A stretch of 38,419 bases of DNA from Acidimicrobiaceae bacterium (GTDB lineage Bacteria > Actinomycetota > Acidimicrobiia > Acidimicrobiales > UBA8592). This document shows, in pieces, positions 23,503 to 32,874 of the stretch. Numbering within the stretch: the stretch's first letter is position 1; each line of letters starts with the position of its first letter. The position numbers were made by a program, and so were the translations under genes. Under the pieces are notes generated by a model. The model was not told where the DNA came from and ran no database searches. It saw only the letters and a list, made by a program, of their open reading frames with translations. Location of the stretch: positions 1-38,419 of the forward strand of contig JAHECR010000031.1 of NCBI GenBank assembly GCA_024641655.1, written 5' to 3'.

Positions 23503-25269
23503 GTGAGCACCGACGCCTGGATCACACTCGCGACGCTCGTGGTCACCTTCGGCCTTCTCGTCGCCGACCGGATTCCACCGTCGGGCCTGCTGCTCGCGGC
23601 AACGACCACGCTCCTCCTGCTCGGCGTGATCGACGCCGATGCGGCCTTCGCCGGCTTCTCCAATCCCGCACCGATCACCGTGGCCGCGCTCTTCGTCCTC
23701 GCTGCGGCCGCGGAACGCACGGGGCTGCTCGCGGCACCCGTCGCCCGGCTGCTGGGTGACCCCGGCGGCCGCCGCAACGCGTCCCACGTCCGACTCCTGC
23801 TCCCGACTGCCGGTGCATCGGCCTTCTTCAACAACACCCCGCTGGTCGCGATGCTCATTCCCGACGTCGTGGCGTGGTGCCGTCGCAACCACCGGCCTGT
23901 GTCGCGGTATCTCATGCCGCTGTCGTATGCCGCGATCATCGGCGGGACACTCACCGTGCTCGGGACCTCCACCAACCTCGTCGTCTCCGGACTCGTGCGC
24001 GACTCCGGAGACGATCCCCTCGGGATGTTCGAGATGGCCAAGATCGGCCTCCCCGTGACCGTTGTAGGCCTCGTCGTGCTGTTCACGATCTCGATCCCGT
24101 TGCTGCCGACCCGCAACGCAGTCGCCGACCGGGTCACCGAGGACAGCCGATCATTCACCGTGGAGATGCGCGTTCGCGATCATCCGTCGATCGCCGGCAA
24201 CTCGGTGGAGGATGCCGGTCTGCGCCACCTCAACGGCGTCTACCTGGTGCAACTGCGGCGAGCGGGGCGACCGGTGGCGGCGGTGGGGCCCGACGAGATC
24301 CTGGCCCCTGGCGACATCTTGACCTTCGCCGGCGAGGTCGACAACGTGCTCGACCTCCAACGCATGCCGGGCCTCGAGTCGGTGATGCGCGACCAGGTGG
24401 ACCAGATCCCGCCGGTCGATCGCGGGCTCTTCGAGGTCGTCGTCGGCCGTATGTCTCCGGTTTCGGGGCGAACCTTGCGCGAGGCCGACTTCCGAGCCCG
24501 TTACGGCGCCGCCGTGCTGGCCATCCATCGCTCGGGCCACGCCATCGGGGGCAAGCTCGGCGATGTGCGACTCCGCCACGGCGACACGCTGGTGCTCGTG
24601 GCCAGCAGCGGGTTCCGGCGCCGCTACGGCCAGAGCACCGACTTCCTCGTCGTTGCCGATCTCGATGCCCCCGCCCCCACCGCGGACTCCAAGGCTCCCC
24701 TCGTCGGTGCCGTCGGGGTGCTCTTCGTCGTGCTCACCGCATTCGAGGTCATCTCCACCGTCGAGGGTGCGCTCCTCGCTGCGGGCGCGATGATCGCGCT
24801 GCGCGTGCTCACCTTCGACGAGGCCAAGCGAGCCGTCGACATCGACGTCATCTTGCTGATCGGCGCCGCGTTCGGCCTTGGGGCCGCAGTCCAGCAGAGC
24901 GGCCTCGCCGCCGAGATCGCCTCGCGGTTCATCGACGCGTTCGACGGCCTCGGGACGTTCGGTCTGGTTCTCGGCATCGTCCTCGCGACTTCGGTCGTGA
25001 CCGAAGTCGTGACCAACAATGCCGCAGCCGTCGTGCTCTTCCCGATCGCGATGTCAGTGGCGGGACCAGCGGGCATCGACACGCGTTTGATGGCCATCGC
25101 GGTCGCGATCGCCGCGTCGACGTCGTTCCTCTCCCCCATCGGCTACCAGACCAACACGATGGTCTACGGCCCCGGCGGATACCGCTTCACCGACTACGTG
25201 CGAAGCGGCTTGCCGCTGAGCATCGCCATCCAGCTCACGATCGCCGCGACGGTGACGGTCCTCAGCTGA
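23503..25269 (+). CDS. SLC13/DASS-type anion symporter with two RCK_C domains, 588 aa
   Basis: The transporter has two halves of membrane helices (about 1-200 and 390-588) around a cytosolic insert with two TrkA_C/RCK_C ligand-binding domains (about 215-285 and 305-375). The SLC13 hairpin motifs are visible: GASAFFNNTPLVAMLIP with GTSTNLVVSG in the first half, and EVVTNNAAAVVLFP with SPIGYQTNTMVYGPGGY in the second. This layout is that of SAC1/CysZ-like or YbiR-type transporters that take up sulfate or other divalent anions; the substrate is not certain. GTG 23503 has GGAGGAGG upstream, and TATTCT (23436-23441) may be its -10. Sulfate supply for the neighbouring suf genes is a tempting but unproven link. 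Confidence 0.88.
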   Translation: MSTDAWITLATLVVTFGLLVADRIPPSGLLLAATTTLLLLGVIDADAAFAGFSNPAPITVAALFVLAAAAERTGLLAAPVARLLGDPGGRRNASHVRLLLPTAGASAFFNNTPLVAMLIPDVVAWCRRNHRPVSRYLMPLSYAAIIGGTLTVLGTSTNLVVSGLVRDSGDDPLGMFEMAKIGLPVTVVGLVVLFTISIPLLPTRNAVADRVTEDSRSFTVEMRVRDHPSIAGNSVEDAGLRHLNGVYLVQLRRAGRPVAAVGPDEILAPGDILTFAGEVDNVLDLQRMPGLESVMRDQVDQIPPVDRGLFEVVVGRMSPVSGRTLREADFRARYGAAVLAIHRSGHAIGGKLGDVRLRHGDTLVLVASSGFRRRYGQSTDFLVVADLDAPAPTADSKAPLVGAVGVLFVVLTAFEVISTVEGALLAAGAMIALRVLTFDEAKRAVDIDVILLIGAAFGLGAAVQQSGLAAEIASRFIDAFDGLGTFGLVLGIVLATSVVTEVVTNNAAAVVLFPIAMSVAGPAGIDTRLMAIAVAIAASTSFLSPIGYQTNTMVYGPGGYRFTDYVRSGLPLSIAIQLTIAATVTVLS

Positions 25270-25281
25270 GGCGGTCACCGT

Positions 25282-27771
25282 CTACAGGCGTTCGATCCCT
25301 GCGAAGCCGAGCACCGCGGTGCCCTCGAGCCGTGAGGCGTCGAGGTCGACGACACCGCGCACCCGCCATTCGCGGTTGTCGTCAGGGTCGACGATGATCT
25401 GCGTGACCACACCGGCGACCTGGTCCCACTCGAAGTTGGACGCGCTGCGGGCGTCGGCGTCGATACCGATCGTGCGGTACTCCTCCCAGTACTCGGCCAT
25501 GGCTGCTTCGACCTCACTCGGTCGCACCCGCTCGCCATCCGCGCCGGGGAGGTCGGCGAACTCGTCGTAGGCGCGGCGGGCGAGCAGATGCACCCAGCGG
25601 AAGGCCTCGTTGCGCACCATGACCGCGAAGGCCCGGCGGTTCGTCGTCACGTCGGTGCGCTCGGGTTCGAGCAGCGCGACGTCGGCATCGACGAGATCGA
25701 CTCCCGCTTGGATGCGCTCCCACTCGTCGAGCAGGCTCGAATCGGTCTGACGGACGACCTCGCCCAGCCATTCCTCGAGGTCGTACACCTCGTCGGTCTT
25801 GGCGGCGTCGGGCACGTTCTGCACCATTCCCTTGTACGCGTCGGACAGGTAGCGCAACACGACGCCTTCGCTCCGCTTGAGCCCGTGGTACGAGATGTAG
25901 TCGCGGAAGCCCATTCCCATCTCGTAGATCTCGCGGGCCACCGACTTCGGCTTGACCGTGTCATCGCCGACCCACGGGTGGTGGGCTCGGAACGTCCGGA
26001 AGCAGCCCCACAGCAGCTCGTCGAGTGGCTTCGGGAACGTCACCTCGGCGAGGCGTTCCATTCGCTCGTCGTACTCGATCCCCTCGGCCTTCATGGCGTT
26101 GATGGCCGCGGTCTTCGCCCGATCGGTCTGGGCCCGCAGCACCGGACGGGGATTCTCGAGCGTGGACTCGACCACCGACAACACGTCGAGGGCGTAGTCG
26201 GTGTCGTCGACATCGAGCGTCTCGATGACCTCGACGGCCAGCAACGACAAGGGCTGGTTGAGCGCGAAGTCGTCCTGCAGGTCGATGGTGACGCGCACGC
26301 TGCGTCCCTCGTCGTCGGGTGCGTCGAGCCGCTCGACCACTCCGGCCTCGACGAGCGCCCGGTACATCGAGATGGCGCGGCGGATGTGGCCACGCTGCTG
26401 ACGGCGCAGCTCGTGGTTGTCGACGAGCAACGAACGCATCGCGGCGCATCCGTCCCCGGGGCGATCGAGAACGTTGAGGAGCATCTGGTGCGACACCGCG
26501 AAGCTCGACTTGAGCGGCTCGGGATCGCCCTCGACGAGGCGCTGGAAGGTCTCCTCGTTCCACGGGGCGTAGCCGAACTCCGGTGCCTTGCGTTTGACGA
26601 GCTTCTTGCGCTTCTTGGCGTCGGTGAGGGCCCGCTCCTCCATTCGCCGATTCTCGATCCAGTGCTCGGGTGCCTGTACCCACACGTAGCCCTGATCGTC
26701 GAAGCCCTTGCGACCGGCGCGACCGGCGATCTGTTTGAACTCGCGCACCTGCAGCACGCGGGTATCGGTGCCGTCGAACTTGCAGAGCTGGGTGAACAGC
26801 ACCGACCGGATCGGAACGTTCACGCCCACGCCGAGGGTGTCGGTGCCGCAGATGAGCCGCAGGTGCCCCTGTTGCGCCAACTTCTCGATCAGGAGCCGGT
26901 ACCTGGGGAGCAGCCCGGCGTGATGCACGCCGATACCGGCGCTGATGAACCGCTTCAGGTCCTTGCCGACAGGACTGTCGAACCGGAATCCGCCGAGCGC
27001 GTCACGGATCGCCTCCTTCTGCTCCTTCGAGACGATGTTGAGGCTCGTGAAGTTCTGTGCCGCCGCCATCACATCGGCCTGCGTGAAGTAGACGAGGTAG
27101 ACGGGCGCCTTGTCGTCGGCGAGGAGCTCGTCGATCGATTCGTGCAGCGGGGTCTCCCGGTAGACGAACTCGAGCGGTACGGGGCGTTGCGTGCTGGTGA
27201 CCTCCACGGTCGCGCGCCCGGTGCGGCGCTCCAGTTCGTGGACGAACCGCCCCGTGGGACCGATGGTCGCGCTGATCAACAGGAACTGGGCGTCGGGCAG
27301 CTCGAGGATCGGGACCTGCCATGCCCACCCCCGCTGGGGATCGGCATAGAAGTGGAACTCGTCCATGATGACCACGTCGGCGTCGGTGCGCGCCCCGAAC
27401 CGCAATGCCCGATTGGCGAGAATCTCCGCGGTGCAGCAGATGATCGGGGCGTCACCGTTCACCGCGGCGTCACCGGTGACCATTCCCACGTTGTCGGATC
27501 CGAAGGACCTGCACAGCGCGAAGAATTTCTCCGACACGAGCGCCTTGATCGGCGCCGTGTAGATCGACGTGCGTCCCTGGCGCAGTGCCGCGAAGTGCGC
27601 AGCCTCGGCCACCAGGCTCTTGCCGGAGCCGGTGGGCGTGGTCAAGATCACGTTGTTGCCTGCGAGGAGCTCGAGAATTGCCTCCTCCTGCGCGGGATAC
27701 ATCTCGAGCCCTCGTTCGAGGGTCTGCTCGAGGAACTCGTCGAGCAGCGTGTCGGCATCGGTCCCGGTCAT
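25282..27771 (-). CDS. DEAD/DEAH-box helicase with DUF3516, 829 aa
   Basis: A superfamily 2, Ski2-like helicase: motif I TPTGSGKS (45-52), motif II MDEFH (D137-H140), motif III SAT (167-169), motif VI QIAGRAGRKG (347-356). The last about 460 residues match what is called DUF3516 in actinobacterial helicases, a long helical region. The substrate is presumably structured RNA, by analogy with Ski2/Mtr4. It has its own leaderless promoter (TAGTCT, 6 nt before ATG 27771) although it sits 61 bp behind sufB on the same strand, so it need not share the suf signal. The stop is 12 bp from the convergent transporter stop. Confidence 0.92.
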   Translation of the reverse strand: MTGTDADTLLDEFLEQTLERGLEMYPAQEEAILELLAGNNVILTTPTGSGKSLVAEAAHFAALRQGRTSIYTAPIKALVSEKFFALCRSFGSDNVGMVTGDAAVNGDAPIICCTAEILANRALRFGARTDADVVIMDEFHFYADPQRGWAWQVPILELPDAQFLLISATIGPTGRFVHELERRTGRATVEVTSTQRPVPLEFVYRETPLHESIDELLADDKAPVYLVYFTQADVMAAAQNFTSLNIVSKEQKEAIRDALGGFRFDSPVGKDLKRFISAGIGVHHAGLLPRYRLLIEKLAQQGHLRLICGTDTLGVGVNVPIRSVLFTQLCKFDGTDTRVLQVREFKQIAGRAGRKGFDDQGYVWVQAPEHWIENRRMEERALTDAKKRKKLVKRKAPEFGYAPWNEETFQRLVEGDPEPLKSSFAVSHQMLLNVLDRPGDGCAAMRSLLVDNHELRRQQRGHIRRAISMYRALVEAGVVERLDAPDDEGRSVRVTIDLQDDFALNQPLSLLAVEVIETLDVDDTDYALDVLSVVESTLENPRPVLRAQTDRAKTAAINAMKAEGIEYDERMERLAEVTFPKPLDELLWGCFRTFRAHHPWVGDDTVKPKSVAREIYEMGMGFRDYISYHGLKRSEGVVLRYLSDAYKGMVQNVPDAAKTDEVYDLEEWLGEVVRQTDSSLLDEWERIQAGVDLVDADVALLEPERTDVTTNRRAFAVMVRNEAFRWVHLLARRAYDEFADLPGADGERVRPSEVEAAMAEYWEEYRTIGIDADARSASNFEWDQVAGVVTQIIVDPDDNREWRVRGVVDLDASRLEGTAVLGFAGIERL

Positions 27772-27777
27772 CGCCCC

Positions 27778-27783
27778 AGACTA
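27778..27783 (-). promoter_or_regulatory. -10 element of a leaderless promoter (helicase)
   Basis: On the minus strand TAGTCT is followed by 6 nt (GGGGCG) and ATG 27771. The GC-rich hairpin of the preceding sufB transcript lies immediately upstream. Confidence 0.5.
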
Positions 27784-27789
27784 GGAGCA

Positions 27790-27818
27790 CCCGGGCCCGG
27801 CGCCCCCGAGGGCCCGGG
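27790..27818 (-). terminator. 9-bp perfect GC hairpin after sufB
   Basis: CCCGGGCCC (27790-27798) and GGGCCCGGG (27810-27818) with an 11-nt loop, 14 nt after the sufB stop. No U tract follows, but stems like this act as terminators in high-GC bacteria. It separates sufB from the helicase promoter. Confidence 0.6.
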
Positions 27819-27832
27819 CGCGCCGACGACGT

Positions 27833-29236
27833 TCAGCCGACCGAACCTTCCATCTGGAGCTCGATCAGACGGCTCCACTCGACGGCGTACTCCATTGGCA
27901 AGGTGCGCGTCACCGGCTCGATGAACCCGTTGACGATCATGCCCATGGCGCGCTCTTCGGTGAGGCCCCGGCTGGTGAGGTAGAAGAGCTGCTCGTCGGC
28001 GACCTTCGACACCGTCGCCTCGTGCCCGATGACGGCGTCCTGGGAGCCGACCTCCATGTACGGGTAGGTGTCACTGACCGAGTCCTCGTCGAGGATCAAC
28101 GCGTCGCACTGCACGTGACTCTTGCAGCCGTAGGCACCTTCTTCGACCCGGACCAGACCTCGGTAGCTCGATCGACCACCGTCTTTGGATATGGACTTCG
28201 AGACGATCTTCGACGTCGTCTCGGGGGCCGCGTGGGTCATCTTGGCACCCGTGTCCTGATGCTGGCCGGCACCGGCGTAGGCGACCGACAACACCTCGCC
28301 CGAGGCCTTGGGGCCGACCATGACGACCGCCGGGTACTTCATGGTCAACCGACTCCCGATGTTGCCGTCGATCCACTCCATGTGGCCTTCGGCCTCGACG
28401 ACCGCGCGCTTGGTGACAAGGTTGAAGACGTTGCTCGACCAGTTCTGGATGGTCGTGTAGGTGACCCGGGCGGATTCCTTCACGACGATCTCGACGACCG
28501 CCGAATGCAGGGAGTCGGTGCTGTAGACCGGTGCCGAGCAACCTTCGATGTAATGGACCTTCGAGCCCTTGTCGGCGATGATCAGCGTCCGCTCGAACTG
28601 CCCCATGTTCTCGGCGTTGATGCGGAAATAGGCTTGGAGTGGCATGTCGACTTCGACGCCAGGCGGGACGTAAATGAACGAACCCCCCGACCACACGGCC
28701 GAGTTCAGCGAGGAGAACTTGTTGTCGTTGGGCGGGATGATACGACCGAAGTAGGCGCGCACGATCTCGGGATGCTCGCGCAGCGCCGTGTCCATGTCGC
28801 AGAAGATCACGCCGAGGCGCTCGAGGTCCTCGCGGTTCTTGTGGTAGACGACCTCGGACTCGTATTGCGCCGTCACCCCGGCGAGGTACTTGCGCTCGGC
28901 CTCGGGGATGCCCAGCTTCTCGTAGGTGTCCTTGATCGCCTGGGGCACGTCGTCCCAGTCGTCGGTGACCGCCTCGCTGGGCTTGATGTAGTAGTAGATG
29001 TCGTCGAAGTAGATCTCGGACATGTCACCACCCCAGCTGGGCATGGGTCGGTTCTGGAAGTGACGCAACGACTTCAGGCGGAACTTGCGCATCCAGTCGG
29101 GTTCGCCCTTCATCCACGACATCTCCTCTACGAGGGCCTCGTCGAGCCCACGCTTGGGCTTGAAGACGTAGTTCTCCTCGTCACTCCAGCCGAGCTGGTA
29201 CTTGCTGAGGTCGAGACCGATGTCGGTGGAAGTCAT
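27833..29236 (-). CDS. sufB: Fe-S cluster assembly scaffold protein SufB, 467 aa
   Basis: SufB is the scaffold on which clusters form in SufBC2D. It has the N-terminal [16 protein letters not shown] region, the [14 protein letters not shown] strand, and the block [17 protein letters not shown], where C377 corresponds to the essential C405 of E. coli SufB (C371 lies nearby). [15 protein letters not shown] is the standard C-terminal helix. Length is normal and no intein is inserted, unlike several actinobacterial SufB proteins. AGGAG precedes ATG 29236. It is transcribed alone, with the shared suf motif about 83 nt upstream and a hairpin after the stop. Confidence 0.97.
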   Translation of the reverse strand: MTSTDIGLDLSKYQLGWSDEENYVFKPKRGLDEALVEEMSWMKGEPDWMRKFRLKSLRHFQNRPMPSWGGDMSEIYFDDIYYYIKPSEAVTDDWDDVPQAIKDTYEKLGIPEAERKYLAGVTAQYESEVVYHKNREDLERLGVIFCDMDTALREHPEIVRAYFGRIIPPNDNKFSSLNSAVWSGGSFIYVPPGVEVDMPLQAYFRINAENMGQFERTLIIADKGSKVHYIEGCSAPVYSTDSLHSAVVEIVVKESARVTYTTIQNWSSNVFNLVTKRAVVEAEGHMEWIDGNIGSRLTMKYPAVVMVGPKASGEVLSVAYAGAGQHQDTGAKMTHAAPETTSKIVSKSISKDGGRSSYRGLVRVEEGAYGCKSHVQCDALILDEDSVSDTYPYMEVGSQDAVIGHEATVSKVADEQLFYLTSRGLTEERAMGMIVNGFIEPVTRTLPMEYAVEWSRLIELQMEGSVG

Positions 29237-29318
29237 GGAGTCGGCTCCTGACGGGAGGCTCGGGTACGTGGATGGGAATCCGGGAGACCCCCGGGCGCAC
29301 GGCGATCCGGCGCTCGGA

Positions 29319-29345
29319 ATTTCTCCTACGGCGATAGTAACAAAT
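29319..29345. promoter_or_regulatory. Shared suf operator motif, copy 3 (sufB)
   Basis: Starts ATTTCTCCTAC, continues GGCGATAG and ends in an A-rich half (AACAAAT), one base longer than the other two copies. It lies in the 297-bp gap between sufB and the divergent GGDEF-EAL gene. The rest of that gap holds no gene; TAGGGT at 29496-29501 could be the -10 of the GGDEF-EAL gene. Confidence 0.65.
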
Positions 29346-29533
29346 ACGGCGCGGCGATCGGCCGCTCAGCCGCACGTTCTCCCGTGCTCGACCCCGCGCC
29401 ACCTGTCGCGGTCGGTCTCGCGCCCTGCGTGATTGGGGCCAGCGTCCCCGGGCCTGTCGGTTCACGCGGCCGCAGACCAGGCCGCACGTGACGGGTAGGG
29501 TCGTCGCTGCCGAGCGATCGAGGAGGTGAACGG

Positions 29534-32275
29534 GTGGACTCGAGACTCCGGGTGCTGCTCGACGTCGGCACGCGCATCCGTGCCATCGACAGCGACCTCG
29601 CCGATGCGTTGGGCTACGAGAATGCCGAGCTGCGCGGCGAGCCCTTCGGCCGGATTCTCACGGCGGACTCCATCGCCGGCGTCGGTGACGAGCTGGTGGC
29701 CATCGTCAGCGGTCGCCAGGAGTCCGACGACATCGGCTGTCGATTGCGGCGCCGCGACGGCACGACCACCGCGGCGATCGCGCACCTGGCGGCCCGCAAC
29801 GACAACGACGGCAAGCTCCAGGGATTCGCCGCACAGATCACGATCGAACCTCCATCACCCGAACCTTCCGGAGGCGGTGCGCGACGGCCCGCCCTGGCGG
29901 ACCATCTTCGCAGTCTCGCCCTGGCGGCAGCGGTGATCGACGCCAACGGCGCGATCGTCGACCAGAACCCGGCGTGGGTCGCCCTTTTCGGGGTCGGCGA
30001 CGACCCTGCCGCGACGCCTCTCGACGCCCTGGCCATCGAACCCGACCAGGCGCTGCTACGAAGACATCTCTTCGAGCCCGGACCCGAAGAGCACCGGCCG
30101 AGCCGCTTCGACGTGCGCTGCCACACCCCTGACGGGATCGTGTGGGCGCGGTTCTCCCTCGTTCCGATGGGCCGAGACCGCACCTACCGGACCGTCACCG
30201 CCGAAGACGTGTCAGCCGAGCTGCTGATGTACCGGGTGCTGTCGGCCAACGAGGCGCTGTTTCGGTCGCTCACCGAGGGCTCGCCGGTCGCCGTGGCCCG
30301 TCTCGCCCCCGACCTCACCATCGCCTACGCCAACCCGGCGTTCCTGCGCCTCACCGGCACCGACCCCACCGGGGGCCACGGGAACCTCCTGGACCTGATC
30401 GTCGAGGACGACCGCACCCGCGCCGGCAACATGATCGAACGGCGCCTGGGCGACGGTGATGCCGCCCCGGTCCGATGCCGGCTCATCGCTGTGGCCGACG
30501 CGACCGTTTCCCTGAGGTTCGCGGCGGTCCACGACGACGAGCTCGGCGCCATAGGTGCCATCGTGGCCGCCGAAGTCGTGCCTGAGGCCTCGACCGGTCC
30601 TGCAGCGACGTCGGCGGTGGTCGGCGCGCGCGGCGATCTCGTCGGCATCGCCAACCTGCGGTCCGGCGAGATCCTCTACCTGAACGAAGCCGCCCGGGTC
30701 CTACTCGGCCCGCCCGCGGACCTCTCGCTCGTGAAGCTCTACGGCGACCTGTCGCAACGCTACGCGGACGAGATCTACCCGGTCCTGCGTCGCGGTGACA
30801 GCTGGACCGGCGAGCTCGACATGATCGACGTGAACGGTACGACGATCCGCGTCCACCAGACCATCACCGCCGACCTCGATGACGACGGCGAACCAGAGCA
30901 GGCATCCGCGGTGGGCACCCAGTCCGCCGACGCACTGCTCGATCACGACACCCTGGCGCACCTCGCCACCCACGACACCTTGACGGGCCTGCCCAACCGC
31001 AGTCTGCTCCTCGACCACATGCAGCTGGCGCTGGCCCGTTCGGCCCGCGACGGGCGACCCATCGGGGTTCTGTTCATCGACCTCGACAAGTTCAAGGCCG
31101 TCAACGACACTCACGGCCACGAAGCCGGCGACGCGCTCTTGAAGGAAGTCGCCTCGCGGCTGTCGACGGTGCTGCGACCCTCGGACACCGTCGCGCGTCT
31201 CGGAGGTGACGAGTTCGTGGTGCTGTGCGAGGACATCCACGGCGAAGCCGACGCCATGACGATCGCCGCGCGTATCCGGGCCTCACTCGTCGACGACGAG
31301 CTGCTCGTGCGTGGAGCGCCGTCGGGCGTGACCCCGAGTATCGGCGTTGCCATGTCGGGAGCGGGCGTGGAGGACCCCGAGACGATGCTGCGTCAGGCCG
31401 ATGCCGCGATGTACCGGGCCAAGCAGTCCGGTCGCGACCGGGTCGAGCTCTTCGACGACGTCCTCCGTGAACGCAACCAGCGACGAGAAGAAATGCGCCG
31501 CGACCTCGAGGCCCTCATCGACGAGCGGGCACTCGAGGTCCACTACCAGCCGATCGTCGACCTCGCCACCGGAAAGGTGTGCGCGGTCGAGGCGTTCGCA
31601 CGCTGGCCCCATCCCGAACGGGGGATGCTCAGCGCGTCGGACTTCCTTGACGTGGCCATCACCAGCGGGCTCGATCAGCGCCTCGACCGGCTCGTCCTCG
31701 CCCGGGCGTTCGCCGATGCCTCCCGGTGGTGCCAGGAGCGCGGGGCTGCCGCACCCCGGGTCCATGTCAACGTCACCGGCCGCAGCATCCTCTCGGGCGC
31801 ACTCGCGAGCGAAGTAGAACGCTTTCTGGCACTCACCCGCATTCCCCCATCGAAGCTGTGCATCGAGGTGTCGGAGCGATTCCTGATGGACGACGGCGAC
31901 GCAACCGCAGCCCGGCTCGGCCGGCTCCACGATCTCGGCGTCAGGCTGGCAATCGACGGCGTCGGCACGGGCGCGACGTCGCTGCAGCAGCTCCGCCGCT
32001 ACCACCTCGACATGCTCAAGGTCGACGGCACCCTCACCGCCGAGATCCTGACCGACGCCACCGCACAGCGGCTCGTCGGGGCGGCGATCGCGCTCGGCCG
32101 CGCCCTCGACCTGTCCGTCGCCGCCGAGAGCATCGAAGACGCTGCAGCCATCGCGGTCCTCCAGCAGCTCGGCGCGCACATGGCCCAGGGCCATGTCTTC
32201 ACCGAGCCGTTGCCCGCCGACGACGTCGAGCGGCTGTTCACCCTCCGCAGCGCGCTCGTCCGTCGCGCTGGCTGA
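29534..32275 (+). CDS. PAS-GGDEF-EAL cyclic-di-GMP signalling protein, 913 aa
   Basis: A soluble protein with about four PAS-like sensor domains (roughly 5-105, 130-235, 243-350, 365-460), a GGDEF diguanylate cyclase (about 478-645) and an EAL domain (about 660-905). The cyclase motif GGDEF (557-561) is intact, with the RxxD inhibitory site (RPSD) five residues before it, so it should make c-di-GMP under product control. In the EAL domain, E686 is kept (EAFARW for EALLRW), but the metal-binding DDFG reads D808-G809-V-G, losing an essential Asp, so hydrolysis is probably lost and this domain may only bind c-di-GMP. There are no membrane segments. GTG 29534 has GGAGGTGA upstream. Confidence 0.93.
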   Translation: MDSRLRVLLDVGTRIRAIDSDLADALGYENAELRGEPFGRILTADSIAGVGDELVAIVSGRQESDDIGCRLRRRDGTTTAAIAHLAARNDNDGKLQGFAAQITIEPPSPEPSGGGARRPALADHLRSLALAAAVIDANGAIVDQNPAWVALFGVGDDPAATPLDALAIEPDQALLRRHLFEPGPEEHRPSRFDVRCHTPDGIVWARFSLVPMGRDRTYRTVTAEDVSAELLMYRVLSANEALFRSLTEGSPVAVARLAPDLTIAYANPAFLRLTGTDPTGGHGNLLDLIVEDDRTRAGNMIERRLGDGDAAPVRCRLIAVADATVSLRFAAVHDDELGAIGAIVAAEVVPEASTGPAATSAVVGARGDLVGIANLRSGEILYLNEAARVLLGPPADLSLVKLYGDLSQRYADEIYPVLRRGDSWTGELDMIDVNGTTIRVHQTITADLDDDGEPEQASAVGTQSADALLDHDTLAHLATHDTLTGLPNRSLLLDHMQLALARSARDGRPIGVLFIDLDKFKAVNDTHGHEAGDALLKEVASRLSTVLRPSDTVARLGGDEFVVLCEDIHGEADAMTIAARIRASLVDDELLVRGAPSGVTPSIGVAMSGAGVEDPETMLRQADAAMYRAKQSGRDRVELFDDVLRERNQRREEMRRDLEALIDERALEVHYQPIVDLATGKVCAVEAFARWPHPERGMLSASDFLDVAITSGLDQRLDRLVLARAFADASRWCQERGAAAPRVHVNVTGRSILSGALASEVERFLALTRIPPSKLCIEVSERFLMDDGDATAARLGRLHDLGVRLAIDGVGTGATSLQQLRRYHLDMLKVDGTLTAEILTDATAQRLVGAAIALGRALDLSVAAESIEDAAAIAVLQQLGAHMAQGHVFTEPLPADDVERLFTLRSALVRRAG

Positions 32276-32285
32276 CGCCGCCGGG

Positions 32286-32786
32286 TTACTCGTCTACCAG
32301 CTCGAGGAAGCTGCCGTAGCGGCCGCCGAGGAAGAGGAGCGGACCGCGATCGCTGGACCCGGCCTCCATTGCCTGCACTGCGCCGACGACGATCAGATGG
32401 TCGCCGGCTTCGTGCGCGGCGTGGATCTCGCAGTCGATCCAGGCGAGGCAGCCCTCGATGATCGGCGAACCGGTGACGCCGGGACGCCACCCGAACTCGT
32501 CGAACGCGGCCGCCGCGTTCGTGAAGAACGAGTTGCACACGTCGAGCTGATCCTCGCCGAGCACGTTGACGCAGTAGCTGCCGGTGGCGCCGATACGCGG
32601 CCAGGTCGTCGAACCGGTTGCCGGCATGAACTGCACCAGCGGGGGATCGAGCGACACCGAGCCGAACGATCCGATGACCATCGCCACGGGCCCGTCGTCG
32701 TCATGGGCGGTGACGAGCGTGACGCCGGTGGGGTAACGCCCCAGCACCATGCGGAACGCCATCGGGTCGATCGTTTCGTCGGTCAT
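32286..32786 (-). CDS. Flavin reductase-like (FMN-binding) protein, 166 aa
   Basis: This is a split-barrel flavin reductase domain as in HpaC/RutF: FRMVLGRYPTGVTLVT (about 11-26), GSFGSVSLDPPLVQF (about 39-53), SYCVNVLGEDQ (about 70-80), and the C-terminal HLIVVGAVQA...PLLFLGGRYG. Such proteins reduce FMN or FAD with NAD(P)H for two-component monooxygenases or bind FMN themselves. No partner oxygenase is in this window. ATG 32786 has GGGGAGG upstream. The stop lies 10 bp from the convergent GGDEF-EAL stop. Confidence 0.9.
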   Translation of the reverse strand: MTDETIDPMAFRMVLGRYPTGVTLVTAHDDDGPVAMVIGSFGSVSLDPPLVQFMPATGSTTWPRIGATGSYCVNVLGEDQLDVCNSFFTNAAAAFDEFGWRPGVTGSPIIEGCLAWIDCEIHAAHEAGDHLIVVGAVQAMEAGSSDRGPLLFLGGRYGSFLELVDE

Positions 32787-32874
32787 TCGGCTGAGCCTCC
32801 CCTGGTGTGGTCACCGGCAGGCTACTGCGTGACCCGCGCGCCGTTCGGCCTCAGACAACCATGGCGCGGCGGAC

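Noticed and set aside
25588..27924. 778-codon plus-strand open frame opposite the helicase
   Set aside because: Antisense of an intact helicase with all motifs; composition typical of reverse-frame shadows in high-GC DNA.
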